Source: Silene noctiflora (lineage: Eukaryota > Streptophyta > Magnoliopsida > Caryophyllales > Caryophyllaceae). From it: DNA of 24,586 nt. The notes under the pieces were generated by a model. The model did not search any database. It was not told the DNA's origin and worked only from the letters and a program-made list of their open reading frames with translations. How positions within the stretch are numbered: the stretch's first letter is position 1; every line of letters begins with the position of its first letter. The stretch lies in the NCBI GenBank assembly GCA_009801015.1, contig VHZZ01001553.1:117849-142434 (forward strand). Direction: 5' to 3'. Shown piece by piece: positions 11,201 to 20,028 of this stretch. The translations under genes were made by a program, and so were the position numbers.

Positions 11201-12407
11201 CTGGTGCATTCGACAACGGATGACCTTTACCTTCCCATTTAAACCAATCGACAGAATCCTGCATCGAAAGCACACTACTATAAGGATCATGAGATCATTC
11301 TTACTAAAACTCTCCATACAAAGGCTAACATAAAAACTGAAGTGCCATATATAAAGATACAAGTGATCCAGCTAATTACCGGATAGGGATCCACATCATC
11401 ATGTACGGTTCCCCCTCGCACCATACGTAGAAGCAACTGAAGCTCAGGTTTAGTCATTATAACCTCTTCATCATTGTAATAATCCATGAGCTTACGCCTA
11501 CATAAACAAAGCATGTAAATAGAAGAAATAAACACACTACAATGGCTCAAGTGTAGCACTTCAAAATAGTGAAACAAAAAGACGCAATTTACTTTACAAA
11601 GTATTGTAATATACTCACCTAAGGCATGAGAACTCGTAAGCAAAGCAAATTCACATAAGAAATAAAAATAGAGATATAATAATCACAACAAGGTAGCACT
11701 CACGTGCTTAATTTCCTAATGACAAACATTTTGCTTGGAAGTTCTAACTCCGTGCAGAATAATAAATAGCTAAAAAACACTTCCAAAATAACTGCATAGA
11801 GGGATTTGATTCAATATACCAGGCTTTCTTGTCATCAGCACTAGTAAGAAACCTATCAAGTTTATCTTTGCGTTCCTTCTTCTTGAGCTTCTTACCAGAC
11901 AAATCGTATCCAATATGTCCCTCGTCTTTGTAAAACTCCAAAGGAACGGCTCCAACAGTATTCCGAGGTCCAACCTAAAAATATAAAGCTCAATTCAATT
12001 CAAAAAAAAAAGTGGGGAACATTACACCCAACTCAAATTGCTTAAAAGTGATGGTTTCAAGACCTCGTCCTCAGATGAGTCGCTCTCTTGAACAGAATGA
12101 TAGAAGTCACTATCACTATCGTCACCGCCACTCATACTCACACCATCTCCCCGATGCCCTCCCTCACCACCTTCAGTCGACTTATCGTCTGCATCAATAA
12201 ATACCTCATCTTAATCAAATAAAGGCAAAGCATCCCTTATTAAAAATTAAGGAAGCCGATAATATACATTGACAAGGAATTGGGGAAATTACCATGGACC
12301 TCGGTATCAGTCAAACTCGGTCCGGTTTGTTCAGGCTCGGTCTCATTCTCCTACACATTACAAGGGCAAAACCTCGAATTAGACAACATAACCTTCTGCC
12401 TCCGTGC

Positions 12408-12450
<43 letters not shown>

Positions 12451-12818
12451 CAAATAATCGGGACGGAGTGGGAAATATAAAACTTAAAGACTCACTGAAT
12501 TCGGAACGCCATCCTCATCGTCGTTAGTAGGAACTGTAATCGTGTTCCGCCTTCTCTTTTCCTTCTTCTTGCTCCTATCCTTTTTTGAGCTCACTGTTTC
12601 CTGAAAAAATAATAGAGCAGAAGAATATAAATATAAATCAAAAACATTTGCAATTGAAAAGGAAATACAATGGAGAATCAATAGTGGTAACTTACGGTGA
12701 TTAGAGGTAGTTGTTCATCGAGGGTAATATTATTCAAAGTATCGGCGATATTTTCATCGGAGGTAAGTTCCTGATTCTTCATTTCCTTGGTCTTCCGTTT
12801 TTCCTTAGTTATCTTCAT
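5245..12818 (-). CDS. BOP1: Ribosome biogenesis protein BOP1 (yeast Erb1 homologue), 19 exons, 751 aa
   Basis: BOP1/Erb1 acts in the nucleolus with PES1 and WDR12 (PeBoW complex) in 27S/32S pre-rRNA processing and 60S subunit assembly. CDS exons in order: 12818-12696, 12600-12496, 12350-12293, 12188-12064, 11974-11820, 11497-11380, 11258-11157, 10260-10104, 9198-9090, 8983-8881, 8783-8630, 8528-8396, 8307-8201, 7871-7804, 7684-7624, 6629-6402, 6269-6185, 5924-5746, 5330-5245. They total 2256 nt with every junction in phase. The N-terminus is acidic and Lys/Arg-rich ([13 protein letters not shown] near residues 47-59). The BOP1NT domain covers about residues 138-395 ([45 protein letters not shown]). 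WD40 repeats follow from [12 protein letters not shown] (~411) to the end, [18 protein letters not shown]. The start has A at -3. Introns follow GT-AG, except the AT-AC one after exon 15. No lesions were found; length fits plant BOP1 as I recall it (~750 aa). Confidence 0.96.
6630..7623 (-). other. U12-type AT-AC intron in BOP1 (intron 15)
   Basis: On the coding strand the intron begins ATATCCTTT, the canonical minor-spliceosome AT-AC donor. It ends TCCCTTGACTGATTTTCAC: a near-consensus U12 branch site (TTCCTTRAY; forward 6640-6648) with the final AC about 11 nt after the branch adenosine. Splicing here joins ..TVMPA to [14 protein letters not shown] in frame, as BOP1 homology requires. No usable GT donor follows exon 15 before the frame leaves homology. 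The intron is 994 nt and contains SINE-like sequence. Confidence 0.88.
7285..7465 (+). repeat. SINE-like repeat inside the AT-AC intron
   Basis: The block around 7340-7465 (GGTCATTCGGAAACAGC.., ACACAAGGGTAAGGTTGTG, TTGCGGGAGCC, then GGGGTAATGTTGTTGTA) matches my memory of a widespread dicot short interspersed repeat ending in TTG repeats. Clear tRNA-type A and B boxes were not identified, and the 5' boundary is a guess. Confidence 0.45.
9199..10103 (-). other. Large BOP1 intron 9 with C-rich and G-rich halves
   Basis: At 905 nt this is one of the two longest introns of the gene. It contains TACTCCCTCCGT at 9272-9283, which resembles one end of a Stowaway MITE, though no matching right end was found. 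A 7-bp microsatellite and C-rich tract (9417-9545) are followed by a G-rich tract (about 9597-9870). No alternative coding exon is visible. Confidence 0.55.
9417..9463. repeat. 7-bp tandem repeat (CCACCCA)n
   Basis: About six and a half nearly perfect copies of a 7-bp C-rich unit lie in tandem inside BOP1 intron 9. Confidence 0.9.
12395..12473. repeat. 37-A homopolymer between Stowaway-like ends in BOP1 intron 2
   Basis: An uninterrupted run of 37 A (12409-12445) is preceded by CTGCCTCCGTGCC and followed by GGGACGGAGTGGG. Each matches the Stowaway terminus CTCCCTCCGTCCC at 11 of 13 bases, in inverted orientation. This could be a collapsed MITE whose interior became an A tract. No TA target duplication is clear. 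Confidence 0.5.
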
Positions 12819-12882
12819 TCTATGAGAGTTGCAGAATTAGCAGAGGGGAAGAAGAGGGAAGGAGGGGAAGGAGGAGGCTAAA

Positions 12883-12892
12883 TTAGGGTTTA
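12883..12892 (-). promoter_or_regulatory. Telo-box upstream of BOP1
   Basis: The coding strand reads TAAACCCTAA about 65 bp upstream of the BOP1 ATG. The telo-box (AAACCCTAA) is a known plant element of ribosomal-protein and ribosome-biogenesis promoters. It is followed by a pyrimidine-rich leader (12835-12880), as in co-expressed translation genes. No site II element (TGGGCY) was seen close by. Confidence 0.75.
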
Positions 12893-13561
12893 GCAAAGGG
12901 TTTCCTCCACAGGTTGTCACTTTGCTCTATTTTCTAATTTTTTACTTCTCCAGAGTGACTCGAGACATGCTGTGAATACTGAATAGGGTGACCAAAGTAG
13001 GTTCGGACGATAAAATGGACCGTACCAAACCTAGACGGAATTTATTTAGGTTCGCCATCAATCCTCATTTTTTTTAAGTTTCGGCCTTTGGTTCGTTCGC
13101 TCCAATTCGGTTAAAGACAGATTGGTTTAGGTCACGACAAAATAAACTGAATATTTTGATGTTAAAGACTAATCATTACAATTAACATGAATCAAATAAA
13201 CATTTATACAGTCTAATTAAAATGGTACTTAAATATTCAATATTATTGTTACATGGCATATTTTTATTGTGACGTGGCACTAATCTATAAATTTATTAAA
13301 ATAATTAAAAAGCCATAATTGAGTGTACATGGCAACATTTTATAAACTCCGAATCATATGTGACATTCTATGCAAATAAGTTTCATTTTATCTGTTTCAT
13401 GAACATGAGAGAAAAATTAAGTTTTCCCTAAAAAAAATTAAATTAATGCGCTCATAAATGAAGAAAAAATAAACAGTAAGTTAATAAATGAAAAGGAAAT
13501 ACATAAATGATTAAGGAGAGAAAAACCTGAAAGTGAAAGACGATTCATCTAAATCTCAGCA
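12893..13561. other. BOP1 upstream region, otherwise nothing firm
   Basis: The first part should hold the BOP1 promoter. Around 12985-13140 there are GGTTCGG/CCAAACC words suggestive of another eroded repeat, but no boundaries could be set. The remainder is AT-rich without a gene. Confidence 0.4.
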
Positions 13562-15130
13562 ATGGCGAGAGGAAGAAGGATCGCACGTAAGAATAGTACT
13601 TCGCAAAAACACAAAAATAGTAATTCATCGATTAATAAATCAAAGAATAGTACTAATAAGCCAAATAGTAAAGAATTGAGTGAAACGATTGAACAAGTAC
13701 GTGAGGCTGAGAGTTCTAAAACTGCGGGAACTTAGGGCCTTTAATCTAAATAAAGAGTTGAATGTAATATTGGAAGATAAATCCATTGACGATGAGGGTT
13801 GGCAGGTTGTTGGCAAGAAGAATAGCAGATCTGCAAGTACAAGTACTAGTATGGTTCCTAAACTGAAAATTGATACAACAGATATTCAATGAGAGTTAGA
13901 TTTATGGGCTTCTTCAATTTATTGCTATGTTCTCAGAGCTAACCCTCCTGGTCAGGTGATAGGGGGTTTGTGAGCAGAATTTGGAAGGATTAGGGGTGTG
14001 AATGATCTGAGCTGGCTCGCAGAGCCCTCAGAATCAGCTCGGTCAAAGCTCGGCTCAAAATCGGTCAAAACTGATTCCGAGCCGAGGTGGATAAAAGCCG
14101 AGCCGATTCTGAGCTTAGTAGAGCTCAGATCGGCAGCTCATTTAGGCTCATTTATTTTTTATTATTAGTTAATTTTGATACTTGACAAATGTTTTTATTC
14201 TTAATAAAATGTTAATTTAGCATGCATAATTTTAATTTTATTATACTTGATAAGTATTTTATATTTACATTTTTCTAATAATATATTTCTTTCTAATTTG
14301 ATTTAAAAGTTAAAAAATATATAGAAAATAATGATTTAATGGAGCTCGAATCGAGCTCGAATTGATCTCGAGCTTAATCCGAGCCAATTCTAAGCTTTGA
14401 ATTTTTAAGCTCGCAAAATTCCGAGCCGATTCCAAGCTCACCCAAGCTCGAGCTCAAATCGGCTCGGTTACACTCCTATGAAGGATCTCTCAATTGATAA
14501 AGCATCGTTTCAGTCGAATGGAATATGCCTAATTCGTTTTGCTAAGAAGGAGGATAAGGAATTGCTACTACAATCAAGTCTGCTTCTCTTTGATAGTAAA
14601 CCCTTTATTATCAAGGACTGGCAACCTAACACTAAACTTGTGAAGGATAAACCTGATGTGGTGCCAATCTAGGTGCGTTTTTACGATTTAGAACTCAAAT
14701 ATTAAGGGAAAGCGTTACCCAAGATTGTTGGCTTCATTGGAACTCCTATTATGTGTGATAAGGCTACACAGGATAGAGAGTTCCTAGGATATGCGCGCTA
14801 TATGGTGGAGGTAAAATTGGGACATCAATTCCCAGAGATTATTGATTTCATTGATGAGAATGACATTGTTTAGAAACAAGTTGTCTATTATGAATAGAAG
14901 CATGTGATTTGTTCAAAGTGTAAAGGGATTGGGTATGAGTCTGTTGTTTGCAAGACCGGTAAAGTAGAGAGGAAAAAGGCAACAGTAGAGCAGCAATGGA
15001 GGCCTAAGGTTGCTGCTCCTGTACAACAACCTAAAGTGGTGAAGATGGCACAAGTGCATCAGCAAGAATTGGTGGTGAGGGAGGATTCTTTGCCTCGAAT
15101 TGATCTTATAGTTGTGGTCATTGTAACACC
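13562..15130 (+). pseudogene. LINE-type retrotransposon ORF1 relic (DUF4283 plus zinc knuckle)
   Basis: The start at 13562 (MARGRRIARKNSTSQ..) opens a basic N-terminus that stops at 13733-13735. In other frames the text continues with GWQVVGKKN and ANPPGQVIGG. A DUF4283-like region follows (SNGICLIRFAKKED, ALPKIVGFIGTPIMCDKATQ, FLGYARYMVEVKLG). Last is a knuckle, CSKCKGIGYESVVC, in which the expected His ligand is Tyr. In-frame stops occur at 13890, 14670, 14703, 14871 and 14895, and there are frameshifts near 13730 and 13970. A hAT-like MITE splits it at 13991-14478. A Helitron boundary ends it near 15134, so the endonuclease and RT ORF2 are not here. This ORF1 type belongs to plant L1-like elements; it cannot be functional. 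Confidence 0.85.
13991..14478. mobile_element. hAT-like MITE, GAGCTCG-rich, 488 bp, inserted in LINE ORF1
   Basis: The ends are TAGGGGTGTGAA on the left and GTTACACTCCTA on the right, inverted copies at the termini. They are flanked by GGAAGGAT (13983-13990) and TGAAGGAT (14479-14486), an 8-bp direct repeat with one mismatch. The flanking LINE coding text joins in frame across the element if one target copy is removed, which independently confirms the boundaries. GAGCTC/GAGCCG words crowd both subterminal regions around an AT-rich core. No coding capacity is seen. Confidence 0.87.
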
Positions 15131-15134
15131 CCCA

Positions 15135-15769
15135 TCATATCATATATTATATTAAAGCTGAAGCCATCAGCCTATTCATGCGCCACTTGTCAACGACCTA
15201 TTCATGCACCACGTGTCATTTATTGGATTTCTAAATTCCGTAAATTTAAAAAAAAAAAAAAAGCCATAATCAATCAATTGACTGAATAATCATCATATAT
15301 TAATTGATACCATCATCATATATTAATAAATTCCGTAATTGAATAAATTTCCAGAAATCACAGAAGTGTAAGTAATGCATTCAAAGATTCTCCAATACAA
15401 AATTTTAAACAAACAATGTGAAAATAAGGAAACAATATGTTTTCAAATATTCACCTAAATATACTACTTACCGTCAAATATTTTTGAATATTCACCTAAT
15501 TAAGATAAAATATTTTTAAAAAATCAAGTCAAATTGTGCATCAATTAATTTGAAAATAGGAAAACAAATCTTTTCATAAATCATGATTATTGACTACCAT
15601 TGACTTCCTTATAGGATTATATGGCGTAAGATATGAAATTGCCACGTTTATAATTTTGATTTGCGAATTGCGACGTTTATCATCAGCCATAAGAATTCCG
15701 TGAGATTTTATTTGTTACCAAAAATGATCCAAATTTATATATTCGTTAATTTAGACAAGATTAAGTGAA
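15135..15769 (+). other. Helitron 5' region without genes
   Basis: AT-rich non-coding sequence between the presumed Helitron 5' end and the duplicated promoter segment. A short direct repeat of CCTATTCATGC occurs at 15171 and 15199 with similar following bases (GCCACTTGTC and ACCACGTGTC). Confidence 0.5.
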
Positions 15770-16010
15770 TCAATAAAAGATCATTCGTTAATTTAGGCAA
15801 CATTCGCTAATATAATATATGATTTGTATATATTGTAACTCCGACCATTATAATTGACCGGAATTATAATTATGATAATTTACGGTATTTCAATAAAAGA
15901 TCATTCGTTAATTTAGGCAACATTCGCTAATATAATATATGATTTGTATATAGTGTAAATCCCATTATAATTGACCGGAATTATTATTATGATAATGATA
16001 ATTATGATAA
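15770..16010 (+). repeat. 120-bp tandem duplication upstream of the RPA-like gene
   Basis: TCAATAAAAGATCATTCG begins at 15769/15770 and again exactly 120 bp later. The two copies are nearly identical through ATATGATTTGTATATA and ATTATAATTGACCGGAATTAT. The second copy ends in a run of short GATAAT-type repeats (15986-16018). Confidence 0.9.
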
Positions 16011-16049
16011 TGATAATGTACAACTCATTAAATACAGTATAAATTTTTA

Positions 16050-16056
16050 TATAAAT
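16050..16056 (+). promoter_or_regulatory. Candidate TATA box of the RPA-like gene
   Basis: TATAAAT within TTTTATATAAATAACC lies about 97 nt before the ATG at 16153. The leader between them is C/A-rich and ends CTACCATGG, a good plant start context. Confidence 0.55.
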
Positions 16057-16152
16057 AACCATAATATATGATTCTTTTTTACCACCGTTCGTTCATCCAA
16101 TCCAAAACTAAAACTAAACTTAACTTAACTTTTCACTTTTCCTTTCTCTACC

Positions 16153-18567
16153 ATGGCTCAAAGCATGTCGATCACCAAATTCAACAAAATCAATGTCGAG
16201 GACGAGTACATCAATGTTCGCGCTAAGGTCATCCGCAAATGGGAACGCCCTGATTTATATAGCAAAAAATTTGCATTATTCGCAATTGATTTGATTTTAA
16301 TGGATGATGAGGTTTGTACTTATTCATATAATAAATTAATGAATTCATTTTCGAATCCATACTCTTATTTTCGAAACTAACGTACGTTGTATTGATAAAC
16401 CTGACACTTTTTTCCTTTCATTAAAGTCCAACGTCATCCAGGCTACAATACGCAGAGGACTAATTAGAAAGTTTCAGAAATCCGTTGAGGAAGGAAATGA
16501 ATACAACTTTACCAATATGGAGGTTTCAGAGAACACAGGTTCAGATGTTAGTCGGGTATCTATATACCACAAACATCGTTTATACTTTAGCTTCATAACA
16601 CGCGTTGAAGAATCACGTACCCCAACCATTTTAGATCATGGTTTTCGATTTATGAAGTTCCAAGATATTTTGGACAAGAATGTTACAGATCGCCACTACA
16701 TAGGTATGAACTATAAACATACTCATTTATATTAATATCAAATAATTATAATTCTAACTCATTACATATAACTGAAATATAACAGATGTTATTGGAGAGT
16801 TAACCGAGTGTTCAAAGGTAACATTGTCCAAGAACAAAGGGGAAAAGCTGAGGACGGTTGAATTAACCGATCTCAAATAAGTACACATACCTTCCTTTAG
16901 GATAATTTTTAATTCTTATGTTATATTATTATTCTATAATCTACTACATTTCAACCTTATAAATTCAGCAAAACCGTGTTGAAATGCTCTGTCTGGGGAG
17001 ACTATACCGATGAGTTTTCATTCGTGGAAGATTGGCACACCTCTGAGACAATGATTTGCATCATGCAAAATGTTCAGCGTACAACTTATAATGGTACCAC
17101 AAAAGAGTATTATTTTCAACTTTGGTTTATAACATGTAATTTACATATACAAATTGAGACAAAACTAAATTAAAATTAAATTGGCAGGTGAGGTTAGAAT
17201 AACCACTACTAGGTACGCAACACATATTGGTTTTAACAAGGAGATTCCAGAAGTTGAGGAATATCGCGAAAGGTCAGTGTCCATTCTATGTGCTAAAAAT
17301 CATGCTGTTAATTAGACTCTCATATTGGCTACCCTATCAGGAACCGTGATCTACCAGTTACATCTGAGTCAAGAATATCTGAGCTATCCAATGAGGCTTA
17401 TGATTTAATAAAGCCATATCAGATCAGGACTATATTAGAGATAGTTAAATCTGGCAAGGTAGTTAATAGCATTCATGTATGTTTTTTAGTTAGAAGCTTA
17501 TTAACACTTCAATATCATTCACACATCCACATTTGCTAAATTTTTTCAAGCTGGATATTGGGTGATGTTGGCTACAATAAAAAATATCGACCTCGAGGGA
17601 AATTGGTATTACTTTTCATGTAAAAACTGTTTTAAGGGAGCGACGAAGGGTGAAGATGACAAGCTAGAATGTAAAGAAAAATGCTTGGGAGATAAGCCCA
17701 ATAAAATCATACCCAGGTATAAGACAACTAAATTAATAACTAACTCAAAACAGTATCATTCATTAGTATCATTCAATTTTTTTCTTACACAACTATTTTG
17801 ATGATAATTGTAGGTTCCAAACCAAGTTCGTCGTGAAAGACTTAAGTGGTACTTCCGCTAAAGTCACAATGTTTAAGACACATATCTCTAAAGAGATTAG
17901 GATGACTGCCTCTGAAATATTGGATAGACAAGACCAGGTAACATTAACTATCAAAATTTGTCACCCAATTTAGATTTTAAGAAAAAAATATTGACGACTT
18001 AACTATTTATTTGGTTTGTGTATTTAAAACTCTTAGAGAGAAGACGTACCTAAAGAACTTGAAGCCTTCATTGGTCGGGAGTTCGTTTTCAAGTTGGAGG
18101 TATCCCGTAAATGGAACCTAGATGGCAATAGTACTTCCTACACAGTAGCCAACATGACATATGATAAGCATATAATTTCCCGATGGAAGGATGCTTATGC
18201 AAAATTGAAGGAAGATCAACTTGAGCATGACTCAGGCCTTAATATGGCTATTATGGCAGACAAGGTAAAACCAGACAACTATACAATCAAGTGTAATCTC
18301 TTATGTGTCTACTTTATAACATTTACTTCTACATCTACATATTGTACCTTATATTTATCTTTTTCCATCCAAATGCAGGCCATAGATGGAGGCATTGGAT
18401 TTGACAATGATCAAGCTGCTGCTGTTGAAGCAACACCGCCGCTGAAGCGTCCACTTTCTAGGGTCATAGAAGACATAACTGGCGAGGACAGTGATGATGA
18501 GATCTCATTGTCAGACCAGCTCTCAACCACCAAAAGGCATGTCAAAGTCAAAGTAGAGAAGGTTTAG
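16153..18567 (+). CDS. Helitron-encoded RPA1-like ssDNA-binding protein, 10 exons, possibly decayed
   Basis: Replication protein A large-subunit homologue; such genes are often carried by plant Helitrons and presumably bind single-stranded transposition intermediates. Exons: 16153-16311, 16427-16703, 16786-16880, 16969-17093, 17188-17272, 17341-17458, 17551-17716, 17814-17937, 18037-18264, 18379-18567. The first exons form an OB fold (NVRAKVIRKWERPDLYSKK..FALFAIDLILMDDE), the next a second OB fold (KTVLKCSVWGDYTDEF). Exon 7 holds the zinc ribbon of the C-terminal OB fold (WYYFSCKNCFKG..LECKEKC). The tail is acidic, then basic. Two junctions fail: exon 3 ends in an in-frame TAA at its donor and is one base out of phase with exon 4, and exon 6 to exon 7 is also out of phase. 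Either the copy is decaying or the bases are wrong. Family assignment is firm; function of this copy is doubtful. Confidence 0.85.
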
Positions 18568-18839
18568 AATGAGACGAGTGAAAGAGAAAAACATTATGTT
18601 CTCCGTCAGATTATTAGTTTGATGTTTTTCAGCTGAATCAAATAATTTGGGATTTATTACTCAGTAGTTTTTGCGCTTATGTATGAGACAATTTTTGGGC
18701 TTATGTTTGAGACAATTACTATTCTGCTTAATTGAATTTATGAAATTTTACCAGTATTTTTAGTTTTTGCATCAAACATATAGTTACACTTCAATTTCAT
18801 TCGTGTCATTTATTATTTTTGTGTCACTTTGATTAGTAG

Positions 18840-19760
18840 GTGGCAATATACACTTAAAGCTGCAATTTAGGCCAAACTTCTAAATACTCCTTATCATATT
18901 TGAAACATTGAAAAGTTTGAGCAAGGTGTCATTACTCATATACGAGATTATATGGAAGACTCATACTAAACCTCCAAAAATTCGTCAAACTAATGAAATA
19001 TTAACTACTATGCCAAAGTAACTAAGAGGTTTATTTGAATCAGTGAAAAGATTTCAAAATAGGCGCCATTACTAATATATCAGAATAAGATAACATTTGT
19101 TGCTATAAACGTCAAAATATTACTCAAACTATTGAAAGTTGTGCAAAAAAAGAATTTGAATAAACCTGTTGAATGTTTGAAAAAAATTCTAAATCAACTT
19201 AATCTAAATACATGAAATATTGAGATGTTGAAAACACGACGACATTATCAAATTTCAGCATTTCAATAAAATGTTTAAAAAATTGAACCATTAACTAATA
19301 TGCCAAAATGTTTTCATTTCGGGAAAAAATTCTAAAGTAACTTAGTCTAAATACATGAACTATTGAAATGTTGGAAACACTTCGGCATTTTCAAATTTCA
19401 GCATTTCAATAAAATGTTTGAAAAATCGAGTCATTAACTAATATGCCAAAGTATTTTCATTTCAGGAAAAAATTCTAAAGTAACTCAGTCTAAATACAGG
19501 AACCATTAAAATGTTGGAAACTTGGTGCCATCTTTCAATTTTTCAGGATTTCAATAAAATGTTTGAACAATTGATATATTTGGAACATGGCGCCATGTTT
19601 CAATTTTCAGCAATCAAATCTTTGAAAATTTGAGCCATTATTATGACGCCAAAACATTTTCATTTCAAGCTAAACTTCTAAAGTTCCTGAAACTAAATAT
19701 TTGAACAATTAAAATCTTTGAAACATGGCGCCATTTTTCAAATTTCAACATTTCAATTTT
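18840..19760 (+). repeat. Degenerate ~143-bp tandem repeat array
   Basis: AATTTCAGCATTTCAATAAA recurs at 19251 and 19394, with weaker copies near 19537 and 19739. The segments CATTTCAGGAAAAAATTCTAAAG, TAAATACATGAAC and TTGAAATGTTGGAAAC recur at the same spacing. Typical period is 143-144 bp, with one shorter step near 19594. Degenerate units reach upstream to about 18840. It lies between the RPA-like gene and the Rep gene, with no coding sequence. Confidence 0.8.
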
Positions 19761-20028
19761 ATGTACACGCATATATATACACGTAAGCACGAACAAATAC
19801 TGAACATCTAAGAATAAGTTACCTGAATCAATTAGCTTTAAAATAAGTGTCATATGAGTTCCAGTAGTTCCAATTTGCAGCGATCTTCTGCACAACGACG
19901 AACGAAAATCGACAAAAATCAAATACATGAAGGTACATTGACAATCATCAAATTCTTAGGATCCGTGATGTTTCTTCGGTCTTTTAATTAGTCTTATGAA
20001 AACGCTGCTAATTCTTTGTTGAATACAG
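19761..20028 (+). other. Spacer before the Rep gene
   Basis: No firm feature. It may include the Rep promoter or a first exon that I could not identify. Confidence 0.35.

Noticed and set aside
11287..11643. 118-codon minus-strand frame as a separate gene
   Set aside because: Only the central part (11380-11497) is real, as BOP1 exon 6; the rest is intron read-through.
12280..12480. Plus-strand frame with a poly-lysine run
   Set aside because: It is the antisense of BOP1 exon 3 plus the A homopolymer of intron 2.
12985..13140. GGTTCGG/CCAAACC-rich stretch as a third hAT-like MITE
   Set aside because: Neither termini nor target duplication could be placed.
18840..19760. Tandem array as a CRISPR array
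   Set aside because: Units are long, diverged and without unique spacers, in a plant nuclear context.
19665..19928. 87-codon minus-strand frame
   Set aside because: Lies in and beside the tandem array with no recognisable domain.
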